Origin: Bugula neritina
Lineage: Eukaryota > Bryozoa > Gymnolaemata > Cheilostomatida > Bugulidae
Direction: 5' to 3'
Length of the DNA: 54,095 nucleotides
NCBI GenBank assembly: GCA_964035545.1
Contig: CAXIUT010000018.1
Span: 1 to 54,095 of the forward strand
A program made the position numbers and the translations under genes. This document shows positions 23,274 to 35,420 of this stretch, in pieces. The first letter of the stretch is position 1. Each line of letters starts with the position of its first letter. Below the pieces are notes generated by a model that was not told the origin of the DNA, did no database searches, and saw only the letters and a program-made list of their open reading frames with translations.

Positions 23274-23503
23274 TGATTATCAGCTATTCAATTCTATAAG
23301 TTAATAGATTTAAATATAGAGATATTTAGAAGATAATAATAAATAAATATTTATTCAATAGATGATAATAAGTAGATTTGAAAGTAAGTTAATTATTGAA
23401 TATTTTTATAAGCATGGGATGTTATTCAGAATTATAAACATATTTATAAAAATGCACATTTGAAAAGCACTATATAAAAAAAATTTTTCATTAAATATAA
23501 ACG

Positions 23504-24915
23504 ATGCTTGATCTTCAACCAGAACAACCTTTCAATATGCAAAGCAATTAGATAAATTAGCAACTTAACTATCCTCAACTACTAAAATCAAAGCATAATT
23601 TAAGCAATATTCAAGTAGAGAGCAAGAATAAATCCCAGAAAAGTTAGATAATATTTGATCGTAAAAATTTATTAACTATATTTTTCAGAAACAATATAGT
23701 ATCTAGAGCCCATTATAAGGCAGCAACTAACTAGAATCCTAATTATGAGAACTTTTATAATTTTTTATTGAAGGAAATGATATTTATTTAAAAACCAAAC
23801 AGTAAAGTCATAGAAGATAACTAAGATAAGAAGTTTAATCCTAAGAAAAGCAATGGATTAATACTGTTCTTTCTACACTACCACAGACTAAAACAAATGA
23901 ATAGCATTTATAAAAAAATAAACAAAAGACTTAATAAAGAAGACACAAGTCGATATTTCTAGGGTAGGTCTACCTCTACCTTCATCAAGAATGAATTCAC
24001 AATTTATCAATCAACTTTTTAGTCACTCTAAATTCAAATAGTTTTATTTATAATATGTTAAAAACTCCTTCTTTACTACAATATCTATAAAAAATCAATA
24101 GAGTTGTCGTCAAAGCCTTTTAATCTAATTTAAAACTATTGGATAATTAAGGAGGACTTGATCAAGTTATTGACAAGTATTTGAATGGAAGCAAAGTTCC
24201 TTTGTTTTTATGTCCAAGTTAAACAATATCTTAAAGAAGCTAAGGAAATCGCTCAGGAAGTAGTCTAAAAAGGAACCTATCTCAAAAGAAAAACTAATAA
24301 GTAAGTATCGAAGAAGCAAGAAGTAGTCTAAAAAGGAACTTGCCTTTAGACAAAAACTAATAAGTAAGTATCGAAGAAGCAAGAAGTAGTCTAAAAAGGA
24401 ACTTGCCTTTAGACAAAAACTAATAAGTAAGTATCGAAGAAGCAAGAAGTAGTCTAAAAAGGAACTTGCCTTTAGACAAAAACTAATAAGTAAGTATCGA
24501 AGAAGCAAGAAGTAGTCTAAAAAGGAACTTGCCTTTAGACAAAAACTAATAAGTAAGTATAAAAGAAGCAAGAATAACAATCTAAAACGAGTTGTGGCAG
24601 TTAACCAAATAAGATCTAAGTTTAATTAGGATTATAAGTTTCATCGAAGTAATAATATATTAAGTCAATTGAAAAAAACAATAAGATCTAGATGTTAAAA
24701 AACACTATCAAAATATGTTCATTAGTAATTATCTAAAGTGGTATCATAATTTGAAAGAACTAAAGATATTTAAAGAGCTAGATTAGGAAAAAGCTTATAA
24801 GAGTATAATAGTAAATTGGTTTTATCCTCGAAAAAAGGCATGACAATGGTTAACGTCAATGGAAAATATCACGAAGTTAATTTCGAATAAATATTACCCA
24901 GAATTCCTCAAATGA
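23504..24915 (+). CDS. Second copy of the 488-aa repeat protein, five repeat units
   Basis: Matches 14964-16430 but has five 63-bp units instead of six and several extra single bases, so the total length is not a multiple of three. The loss of a whole repeat unit is not a homopolymer error and suggests a different allele or array collapse. Confidence 0.6.
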
Positions 24916-24925
24916 TCTTTTACTA

Positions 24926-24955
24926 TATTATTTATTATTTATTTATTATTTATTT

Positions 24956-25031
<76 letters not shown>

Positions 25032-25035
25032 TTTT

Positions 25036-25102
<67 letters not shown>

Positions 25103-25125
25103 TTATTTATTTATTATTTATTTTA
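24926..25125. repeat. (TTTA)n microsatellite, second copy
   Basis: About 200 bp of nearly pure ATTT repeats with one TTTTTT interruption. The three 38-bp inserts found in the first copy are missing. No gene. Confidence 0.95.
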
Positions 25126-25150
25126 TTTATCTAATATCAAATATCGAATA

Positions 25151-27060
25151 TCACATTTTGACTACTTTGATGACAACCTATCCTTATTTAGTTGCGTATA
25201 TAATTTTTTTTTCTTTCAAATAAACTCGATTGATTTCCATTTATTTTTTGACTATCTATTATCTCCAATGATTTATTTTAATCAAACTTTGCTAATAGAT
25301 TTGATTTATTTTTATTAAATAGTAAGTACAAGCCATTTCTATTCCAATAATAATGATTGAGCTGATCATTTGAAATTATTTTATTTTTGACTTTTCTAAA
25401 TTATTGATTAAGAATAGTCATTTATCCATTGTTTAATAGGTAGAAGAGTTTGGAAGAGGGATCTGAGATCCAGTTGGTGTTATTTTTGGTGCTATCTTTG
25501 TAGAGGTTGATAAGGTAGTTTTTTTTTCTCCAATCTACTCCGAATAAAGTCCCATTCAGACCTATATACAACTATTTATTTGACTTGCTAAAAGGAGTAA
25601 AATTACCCTAGACTTGTAGACTTGAAAACTGGTATTCTTTTTTAGATATCGAATGACTTGAGTCGTTGGTTTTTTGAAGGAGATGTTGATTTTGGTTATT
25701 TCTATCGCTTTATTAAAAGACAAGAGGAATGCTATCAAATTTACAAAAATAGTCTTTATCAAGGGACCTAAGGTAGTGATCTCTTGTACTCAAGTAAATC
25801 CCACCAGCAATAATGCTCATGTGTTAAATACCTGCTCTAAATGAAACTACGTTTTAGTGATGATACTGTCCCTATTCCTAATAGATTCGATTGATACTAT
25901 AATCTAGAGACGACGTATAGATGTGATCTGCCACCAGAATATTTGTTACTTTATGCTTATGTACTTGATGTTTGAATATGGTCTGGCTAGGTTTAGTCAA
26001 TAAATCTGGAGGCTCTGCTTCAAATATTTTTGATAAACTTTTTGCATTATTAGACCTCTAATACATCTATGAAACCACCTCTTTCTTTGACATCTATGGC
26101 AATATCTCTTTCTTCCATGTCTACGAAACCACCTCTTTCTTTGTTATCTATGAAACCACCTCTTTCTTTGACATCTATGACACCACCTCTTTCTTTGACA
26201 TCTATGACACCACCTCTTTCTTCCATGTCTATGACACCACCTCTTTCTTGGATATTGATTTTTTCCTATTGGATAGCTCCTTCCTTTCATTGATCTTTGA
26301 AGATGATTATAGTTTTTTGGATGATTTGCTTTTAGATCGGTTTGTTTTGTTTTTTATCTACAAAAGAATGGTTTCTATTCAGAGGCAATTCGACTGAAAG
26401 GTTATTGCTATACTTTAAATGCTATGTTTGAATATGATTTTCTCTACTTATGGCTTAAATATGCTTATTTTGATTTTATTTGGTGAAGTAGACTTTGCTT
26501 TTCTACGTCAGATTGCTGCTTTTTCTACGTCAAGTTGTTGGTTTTTGACGTCAGGTTGTTGGTTTTTGAGATCAAGTTGTTGGTTTTTGACGTCAGGTTG
26601 TTGGTTTTTGACGTCAGGTTGTTGTTAGCTGGTGGAAAAATGGCACTTTGATGCTATTTGTTGAAGGTTTTTCGTTAGTTGGTCCAACTTCAACATATAT
26701 TCATTGCCTCTGCTGGCCTAGAATTGGTCTTCTAGCAATGATAAGGGACCCATCCTTGAAAACTATTTTGTTATTTATAGAGAAGATGGTACTAGTTCTT
26801 TGAGGGTGTTTTTGAGAGAATTGGATGTGTTGGTGTTGAGAGGTTTATTTTTGTAGTTCACATTCTTTGTTATACGATTGATGTGATGAGGATTGGTGCT
26901 TTCCTGGTAAAAGGGAATGGTTTTTTCCTGGATGAGGAGATTGCTGTTTTACTGGATGAGGGGAATGAGTTTATTGAGACTGTTTTTGGAAGGTGGTGAA
27001 TTATTCATTGTTCTGGCTCACTCTTACCTTTCGTTAGTACTATTTTTGAATTCTTTTCAT
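25151..27060 (-). CDS. Second copy of the propeller-like gene
   Basis: Matches 16913-18814 with several single-base additions (for example at 25625, 25671, 26350, 26523 and 26634) that interrupt the frame. Repeat arrays inside it appear unchanged. Confidence 0.55.
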
Positions 27061-28538
27061 TGCTATCTATAAAAAGTGAATATTAACTTTTGAAGATTAA
27101 CTTTTGAGTATTAACTTTTGGATAATAACTTTTGAAGATTAACTTTTGAGTATTAACTTTTGGATAATAACTTTTGAATAATAACTTTTGAAGATTAACT
27201 TGATATTTTGATAATAACTTTTGAATAATAAACTTTTGAGTATTAACTTTTGAGTATTAACTTTTGGATAATAACTTTTGAATAATAACTTTGAATAATA
27301 ACTTTTGAGTATTAACTTTTGAGTATTAACTTTTGAGTATTAACTTTTAAATAATAACTTTTGAATAATAACTTTTGAATATCGAACAAATAATACCAGT
27401 AATAATAACAGGAATAGCAATAATAACAGAAATAATAATAGGAATAGTAATAATAAAAGTAATAATAATAACAGGAATAAGAACAGAAATAGCAGAAATA
27501 ATAACAGTAACAGTGATAATAATGAAAATAAGAATAAATCATGGTTTTCTGGCAGTGGTGTTGGTGGTGGTGATATTTTTGGGTGAAAATATTCCTGTTC
27601 TGGTCTTTGCAGATATTATATTATTTTTTTGATGGCTCTTAATGGATTGTATTTATAAAGATTTAATTCTACTGTAATGATTATGTTGTTTGATTTTACT
27701 TTATAAAGTTAAATAGTATTTATTCTATTATCTTTTGTTATTATTATTTTTTTATATAACTGATCCACTAGTCTGAGCTTTGAATATATTGAGTTGAGAG
27801 AAGGAAGGGGTTTTCTTTTGTTTTAGTTTGTTGATTTTTTTCATTTTTCTATAAAAATTGTTGGCCAAGTGTTTTGTACTCTTTTTTTTTAATTAGATTT
27901 TATCCTTACTATCTTTCTTTTATGATTGAGTTAGTCTCATTTAGTTCAAATTCATATCTATTTTACTTTTTTATTGTTTCTAAATCAGTAAGTTCAGGTA
28001 TTGGTTCATTCTTGGGTTGAGGTTGTCTGAGGTGAACTGAAATGGTTTGTTCTTGGTTGTTTTGTTGGGTGATCGAGTTGTTTATTTCGTAGGAAATAGT
28101 TGAACTTTTTTTTAGACCTTGTGCTTTGACTGGTTCTGGTGGACCTATTCGAGAAGTAGGTGTTATGTTGAGATTGAGAAGTTCGAGGTCTGCTGATGGT
28201 TTGCGTGAATAGTTTTTATTCCTCTTTTGGATGATTTAGAATTGTTTTTTTTCTTTGGTATTTGATGAAATGGAGTAGGTCTTGTTGCTAGTCGATAGTC
28301 TACAGTCCTCTATATTTCTATGTGTATTATGAAACTTAAATAGTGATTGAATACATTTGGTTTAAATGCTATGGGATTGTGATTCTATTTTGAATATTTT
28401 AGGTTTTATTCTGTTCTTTAGCATCATCCTGCGAGTGCTATCTTTCACATAGAGCTTTTGACCTCCAATTGCCTTCTAAGTGTTTATCAAATGTCTTGTC
28501 TACTCGCCTAAATCTATCGTCTGCTTTTCTTTTCTCAT
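27005..28538 (-). CDS. Second copy of the coiled-coil gene
   Basis: Matches 18759-20274. Single-base additions at about 28034, 28113, 28213, 28240 and elsewhere alter the frame. In this copy an eight-A run at about 28107-28114 joins the N-terminal frame to a different downstream frame, so the true gene model cannot be settled from these two versions. Confidence 0.4.
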
Positions 28539-28677
28539 CGATTTAATAAAATTATATTATCCCATCTAATCATTATCTTACAACTTTTTATCTTCATGCC
28601 ATTTATTCACAACCTTATCGCTATTTGTTGCTCTTTGTGACTACTAATCTAAATATTATTTAATAATAGGATTATAG

Positions 28678-29157
28678 ATGAAGAGTTCAGGTGGATTTTA
28701 ATTGGTTAGAAACGAGTAGAACAGTATTTAGCAGAGACCTAGCGGTGTATTTTAGTATTCTAACTATGAACCAGTTCCATTGGCTAGTTTCAAAGGCAAA
28801 TCATAACAAGCATTACAATTTTATTCCAGTTAAGTTAATAAACTAACATACTAAAATGGTCTTCTAAATAAAGATTTGAGAACGGTTCTGCAGGAAAAGA
28901 AAGAACTGGCTGATATTGTAGCTTCTTTTAGGTAGGATTAGAAAGAAAGTGATGAGGCTAATAAGCGAGTCAGGAGGTGTGCTAATGAAATTTCTAGGAG
29001 TTTTGTCTGTGCTGTCAGTGGTTGTCAAAAATCTTATGGCAGTGAGGGGTCCATGGCTCAGCATATGAAAAGTAAACATCCTGGAATCATGTAAAATTAA
29101 AGTTAAAAAAAGTTGTCTAAACTTAAATAAAATAAAAAAGAAATCAAATAAGAATGA
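28678..29157 (+). CDS. Second copy of the C2H2 zinc-finger gene, intact
   Basis: Same 159 codons as 20414-20893, from ATG 28678 to TGA 29155-29157, with the C2H2 finger intact. Unlike the first copy it is followed by ordinary chromosome, not a telomere. Confidence 0.8.
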
Positions 29158-29280
29158 TTAAATTTATAGTTCAAATTTATTCAATAACCATCTACAGTCA
29201 TTGATAGCCATTGAAAACCATCTACAGTCATGGATATCCATTGATACAATATATAGTCATAAATAATCAATTTAGATAGA

Positions 29281-29886
29281 TCAATCTATCTTTCTTGGTA
29301 CATTTTATTAATATTTTTTCAAACTTAATTTCTTGCTTAAAGTAAGAGCTCTTTTGCCAATAAACATCATCAGCAATACAATCAGTCCATTAAGAGTTGA
29401 CGCAATGATGTTTCTAGCTACCAAACTAGAACTGGCTAGAGCTGATTCTACAGTAGAAAACAAGATAAGAGTAGTAGCTTAATTGAGTAGAGTCATGGCT
29501 AGTAGGATGAGATAGAGTTTGCCAAACCCATAGGAATCACTGACGAACCAGATGATTCCTATGAAGGGGCAGATGAGGTTGACCAAGAGGTAGGGGACTT
29601 GTATTTTGACCGACCAAACAAAGACAAGCATAGTTTGCATAAGAATGAACAAGCTTTGTAGGAACTTGATGGTGTATTAGTCGTAGTGAGTGGTTTGATG
29701 GCAAAAAAGGTAGTATCTCATTCTAGCGAGGCAATAGACTATTTTTCTGCCTAATGTATTCTCTTTCTGGTGAGAATGCTATCCTTGTGGAATGCTATAG
29801 ATAAGAGAATCTCTAATAGACTCTTATATTCTTTACTTTGATGATTCTTCTTGTATTCTAATCTATGATTCTTATTCTTTCACCAT
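29281..29886 (-). CDS. Multi-TM C-terminal part of the surface protein, separate frame
   Basis: Frame of 202 codons from ATG 29886 to TGA 29281-29283. The product has four or five strongly hydrophobic helices, for example FLQSLFILMQTMLVFVWSV, LICPFIGIIWF, LYLILLAMTLL and LIVLLMMFIG, and a basic tail. Its ATG overlaps the TGA of the upstream frame in the sequence ATGGTGA, in a different frame. The most likely explanation is one gene with an unrecognised intron or one wrong base here, because related ciliate surface proteins end in several TM helices. An independent membrane protein is the alternative. Confidence 0.55.
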
Positions 29887-32593
29887 TTCTTGCTCTGGAT
29901 TATAGACAAATAAAGATAGCTTTATTGTATAACTATTCTTTTTGCTCTATTCCAACTTCTTCTCAAAAAATTAGACGAATTGGTCTTTGTCTCTGTATCT
30001 ATTTATTCTTACTTTGTTGTTGCCACTTGCACATCGTTATCGATTATTGTCCCTTCTAATAATCGAGATATCATTACCAGCATATCTACTTGGACTGTCA
30101 TTAAATTGAAAAATTAATTGTTCCAGAGATCGATCAATTCAGTGAGATTCCAAAGTACTGAGATGATGGAGTCGATAGGAGCTGAGAGATCGAGAGTGCA
30201 TGCCAAGGTATTTAGTTTTCTTAAAAATCTTAGGAGCTATTGTGAATTTTTTTGTCTTCTTTTCTGGCTGACCATGTTTTTGAAAAGTCTTGATTTTTAG
30301 TCTCCTGAATCTGAGAGAGAAGTAAGATTGCGGCTGATGACAAAGAACATCATTCTGAAGAAGACATCTTGTTATTCTAGGTAGAAAGGCCGTAGGAAGT
30401 TTCCTTAGCCTGAGAGGTAGATGATGAAAGGGGAGTTGAGAGTGAAGTATCTGGTATCTGCTCTTTAGTAGACGAAGAAATCGAGGTAGCAATTGGTGTA
30501 GTCTTTATTTTTGGAGAATTTGATGGTCAAGATGCTTCTGTCTTAATAATCATAGTTGTTTAAGAGATTGTAATCTTTGGCGTGTTCCAATTTGATGTAT
30601 AGCTTTCCATATTTTCTTTTTTTGACTTTATCTAAATAGTACCAATAGAAAGGATAGATAAGTCCTGATAGTTTAGTGAGCCAGTATTAACAGTTGGTCC
30701 ATTTGGCTTCTTAGTTGAATCTTTATGCGAATCCTTTGAAAACTTGTGGATGTACATATTTTTTTACTTAATCCGGTACTGTAGCAGGTAGTATCCATGG
30801 AGATTATTCCGTATTACTTCCAAAACAACTTATTCTATGTACATGGTACATTAATTAATGTGGTTTGATGTTTGAACTTTGTCTAAGCTCTAAAGCTACT
30901 ATTTTAGCCTTCTAAATATCCTTTTTAACGTCTTCTATTTTGAAATCATCACTCGACATTATTCTTTCCCTTTTTATCTTCTTTTTAAGAACTGCTCCGA
31001 TAATTGTAAAAATAATCAGAGAAGCTGCATATAGAGCAAATGCTAAAATAGATATACTACCTGGTGTTATCCAGACCTCTATTTATGGTGATTGTTAGAC
31101 TTTATAACATTCATAGACAAATTAATTGCCTGTTGTCTAGTTGTTAAATTATAATTAGGATCTCTGAGGGCATGGTCGACATATTGGGTCTCCTAAACTG
31201 CTGTAATGACCTGATGGACATGACTGACAACCTAAATAGTAGGCTTGATGGCCTGGCAGACATGTCCTCCCGTAAAATATGCCATTAGAATAGGTACTTT
31301 CGTCTGGACTGTTACTTTGGTATCCTTCATTGATATTTATCCAAAGGAGTTATCGATAGTGAGGAGTTGCAAGGTTGGCAAATGACATTTTGATTAGTCC
31401 GCCACTGCCAGAGCCATTATTGTTGGTGCTGTTTCCTCCAGCTGCTGAAATGTTATTGTATCCGTATCCATTTAGAGTCTATGATGTGATGAAGATGGTC
31501 CCTCCACTGCCTGCACTTAGTTTATCTATTTAGCCGACACTTCCTCCTGATGCTTGAAGATGGGAGGAGGAAAAGGTAACATTTTACTGTGCGAGTATGA
31601 AAATGATTCCTCCTCCTGCTCCACTTAGAGATTAAGGAGAACTGTAGCCGTATCCTCCTGAGCCGGTTGCAAGATAGGGTCCTTTACCCATGTATGGTAG
31701 TGAGTGGCTCAGAAACATGAAATATTGGACAACATCTGAGCAGAGAGAGGAGTTAGAGATAGATCCATAGCCGCAACTAGAACTACCAGAAGTGCAGAAT
31801 GTGTTTTGGAATTGTATGTTAGTTCCTCTGCCTCTACCTTGATTGGATTTACATGATTGAGCCGAGGTGTTGAGGTCAGATTCTTAGAAATTTATGGTTC
31901 CAAGAGAGAAGAGTGAAATGGATACAGTAGTCAGGATTGATTCTATGAAATTGATGTTTGATGAAGAGAGCAAAAAGACAGAAAAGTCAAGTTATCCGAT
32001 AGCTTATACATCCATGGTGTTCATCATGATGGTGATGTTGTTGGAATATTCATGGACGTTGATACTTTAATAGAGACAGAGTCGATAGTCTGTGTTGATA
32101 GCTGATTCTTGGATTATGATTGAGTACATTCCGATGATGATTAGTTTGGTGGTCTGAATGATTGCTTGTGTAATCATCGTGGTAGCATTAAATATGCTGG
32201 TATTGCTTTCGTTTTAAAGCTAAAACGTCGTATTTTCACTGATGTTATTGCTGCGGATCAGTATGTTGCCTTCTACTTGAATATCCCCTGTTATTGTGAG
32301 GTTTTAAATAACTGTTTTAGTTAAAAAGTACCAACAATGTTCAAATTAAACTTGACTGTCATATTTTGAAGCTAAATAGAGGAGCCATTAAGAGATAGGC
32401 CTGTAAATTAACCTTATAAATGGAAGGAATTGGCAGATAAGTTGAGAGGGGATGGACAACTATAGTTGGTGGTTGCTTATGAAATGATTAAGGTGGCATT
32501 CGGGCAGATAGGTTAAGTTGAGTTGCAGTTGAAAGTGGGAGGTAGGCGGCATGTGAGTGAGGTTGTTCCTACTAATAGTAGCAATATGAGCAT
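29880..32593 (-). CDS. Cysteine-rich surface protein with beta-helix-like ectodomain
   Basis: About 897 residues from ATG 32593 to TGA 29880-29882 with one 20-nt intron (32312-32331). It begins with a signal peptide (MLILLLLVGTTSLTC). The ectodomain is Ser/Asn/Thr-rich with many short hydrophobic strands, as in pectin-lyase-like beta helices, and Gly-rich loops (for example GSGGYGYSSPQSLSGAGGG). A growth-factor-receptor-like Cys-rich stretch follows (TCLPGHQAYYLGCQSCPSGH, then CRPCP). Then come a transmembrane helix (ILAFALYAASLIIFTIIGAV) and a long intracellular region. The probable C-terminal helices are annotated separately at 29281-29886. Ciliates carry families of such surface proteins of unknown function. 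Confidence 0.72.
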
Positions 32594-32617
32594 TATTATT
32601 TGATAATATATAAATGA

Positions 32618-33040
32618 TCATTTTGTTTTTTTGAAGAGTTTCGGTCTGAATTTTCTTCCTTCTTAGCAGGTTCTGCAGATGGAAGGTTCGACTGGTTTGA
32701 GTATTTTTTTGAATTTTTAGAGAGAGTGAGGTTGGCTTTTGATATTAAGAGTGGAGAGTTGTTGGAAGTGAGGACTTTTGACTTTTAAACAAGGCGATAT
32801 CAGATCTTGACATTTGAATTTAGAAGCCGAGATGTGACTGCTTGATATTTTATAGGTCTATGCTTCAGTGGAGAGAGAAGGAGTAGAACTAAATGATTTT
32901 CTGGGAGAGGATTAAGAAGGTAGGAGGTAACGATGCTGTTTTTACTGTTGGGAAAGGCGGTTAAAGACAATTTGTTTGAGAGAAGTAAATTATTTGGAGG
33001 AAAAAGGTAGTTTTTTAATCTTTAGAGAATTGCTTCTCAT
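32618..33040 (-). CDS. Small basic protein, 140 aa, uncharacterised
   Basis: Open frame of 141 codons from ATG 33040 to TGA 32618-32620. It is rich in Ser, Lys, Gln and Pro, very basic at both ends, with two cysteines near the C-terminus (CRTC). No signal peptide, TM or known motif. It ends 25 bp upstream of the next minus-strand gene. Confidence 0.5.
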
Positions 33041-33214
33041 CAATGAATAATAGAATATTAGCAGAGAGAGTTTATAATTAAAGATGTCATTGAATAAAGA
33101 TGATAATTAGAGATAATGATGACATAAAGGGATAAATAGGTTATTTAGTGGTGAGATAAAGATGTAATGGGTCAGATAAAATTGATAATAGCTGGACAGG
33201 ATAGATAAAAAAGA

Positions 33215-34219
33215 TCAATCTTCTAGGGTTTCCCATGCTGTGATTTATTCTTTATGTTTTTATATTTTTTTATTGTTTTTTTATATTTTAAAGAGTTTTT
33301 GCGGTTCTGAAACTTCGGGTTTATTGTCTTTTCTTTCTGGTTTGTTTTAGACTTTAGCTTTATGTGTATCTAGGTAAGGAAGTAGTGCTTTGAAGCTGGC
33401 CATTTGTTGTAGACTCAGTTAGTCTATATTTTTGGAGTGGAAGGGCTGGAAGTATCTATCGATGACTGCTTGAGGTTGGCTGCTTCTGTTCTGTATTTTA
33501 TTGTACTTGTTGTATTTGTTATTGTGATTGGTCGGTTGGTTTTGTTGGTGGATGGAGGTGGGTCTGATCAGGATGAGGTTTTTTTGGTTGTGATTGTCTG
33601 TTGATTTGATGGATTGTAGTTTGTGCTTGATTAGTGTGGGTGATTTGAGTTTATTATATTTTTTATCTGATTAGCTATGTCTATATACTGTTTTTCTTGA
33701 CTATTGTATTCTGAATAGATTATGTTATTATAAATTTGGTCTAAAATTGATAGTTCTTCTTGGCTTTATGTGTCTGATCATTTATTATCGCCATTAGTCC
33801 ATATATCCTTCCTCTCTACTCTCCTCTCTACTCTCCTCTCTACTCTCCTCTCTACTCTCCTATCTATTTTATCTATTTTACTACTCCTATCTATTTTATC
33901 TATTTTACTCCTATCTCTACTGTCTTTATTGTCTTTACTGTTGTTCTTTCCATTATATTCCTTTTATCTTTTTATTTTTTCTTGATTATTGGTGTGTTTG
34001 TCTTTTTGGTTGTTTATCTACTACTATGGTGGGTTGGTTATCTACTCCTAGGGTGGGTTGGGGATCTACTATGGTGGGTTGGTTGAGATGTCCCATGGTT
34101 TTTCTGAGTGGGTCTGGTTGGGAAGGGAAGAGGAGTTGTATTTATTTTTTTATTGACTGTAGTTATTTATGTTTGAACTGGCTATTAATTATTCCATTGA
34201 GGTAATTAGGAAAAGACAT
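33215..34219 (-). CDS. Gln/Arg-rich protein, 334 aa, uncharacterised
   Basis: Open frame of 335 codons from ATG 34219 to TGA 33215-33217. The middle is low-complexity: QRQQRQQRQEQNR-type runs followed by ESREESRE units. The latter come from a 10-bp tandem repeat (GGAGAGTAGA on this strand, 33812-33855) read in three frames per 30 bp. The C-terminal third (AVIDRYFQPFHSKNIDQLSL and on) is more ordered. No known domain. Confidence 0.55.
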
Positions 34220-34416
34220 GTTTTTGTTATTGATCAATAATAACTAATATTGTAAATAAAGATAATCAAGCAACATTTTATCGTTAATTAATCGTATGGT
34301 CTATTTATTAATGAAATTTATAATAGATTGAAAGGGTTGATTTGATGATGTAGATGATAATAATTTTATTATTGATGTCCTAGAGTGCAACATCCCAGAT
34401 AGAACAACATTTTCTT

Positions 34417-35337
34417 ATGAATAGTGTTTTTAAAAGAGGAAGACGATACTTCGATGTGGTAAAGCTTAATCAAATCGAACATCAACAATCGATTGAACGA
34501 AGAATACCTTAATCATCTAAACAAACCATCGACTCACAGGTCACTGATGTATTCATTAATTCTCATGACATGCTTAATGACAAAGTCAACCACGATTTGA
34601 ATTATTTCCAAAGTAAGTACTTCAACGAGGATCAAGATTAAATCTAAACTACATATACCTCTAACACGTAATCTTATATTAATGAAAGAAAAAAGCCAAG
34701 GACAGTTAATATGAGAAAAATGTTGGCTAGGTCTGACTTGGAAAAATATAGAAATAGTTATCAGAATTAAGAACAATTTAATAATTATACAGTTACTAAA
34801 CATAAACCTAAAAAATCAATTGATTTTGATAACTTTTTAGGAAGAAATAAACAAACGAGCAAAACTTAAAGATATACTCACAATCCATAAAATTAGTTTA
34901 GTCAGGATTAGAAAGTAGGCAAAATTCACTAAAAAATTATCTATGATCAATCACATTCTAAATGCTTTGTTGATTTCCAAAAAAATGGAAAAGCAGAGCC
35001 CAAAAAGTAAATAGATAGCCAACCTGTCTATGAATAAAGTAAAATCAAAAAGGGAGAAAATCTAACTAAAAGAGGTCGTCCTCACCTGCATTAGTTCTAT
35101 CATGGCAATGGGAAAAGTGATCCTTCTCAAATGGACAACAAAGTTCTGAAGTAGAATGAGTACTTTTGGAGAAGTGTAAGAGAAGAAAGAGACAGGCTGA
35201 AGGACTTTTCAGTCGTTAAACGGAAAGAAGATCAAGTGTTAAAAAGACTGCATAAGGTGTTGGCGAGGAAGAAATTGCCTGATGACAAGGAAGAAATGTG
35301 TGACTAGAAGTATTTCCGCAGGAAACCAAACATTTGA
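34417..35337 (+). CDS. Basic protein, 306 aa, uncharacterised
   Basis: Uninterrupted frame from ATG 34417 to TGA 35335-35337. Hydrophilic, Lys/Asn/Gln-rich, with a C-terminal charged helix (YFWRSVREERDRLKDFSVVK) and no signal peptide or TM. No family recognised. It is divergent from the Gln/Arg-rich gene (198 bp between starts) and convergent with the next. Confidence 0.6.
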
Positions 35338-35420
35338 GTGATTGGTAATAATGAAAATTTTATTGCGAACAATAATATTAGATATTAAGGGGATATTTTA
35401 ATGCTTTAAATATTAGAAGA

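Larger units (their letters stand above)
21224..29207. repeat. Second copy of 12698-20943
   Basis: Nearly identical direct repeat of about 8 kb, same gene order and orientation. Differences are mostly one extra base in a short run in this copy (for example AAG to AAAG at 22454, TTTTT to TTTTTT at 21750), plus altered repeat numbers. Every long gene that is open in the first copy is broken here except the zinc-finger gene, which argues that many of the extra bases are consensus errors. Confidence 0.95.

Noticed and set aside
21224-29207. Second copy as an old paralogous duplication with pseudogenes
   Set aside because: Differences are nearly all single-base length changes, with almost no substitutions, which is not how paralogues diverge.
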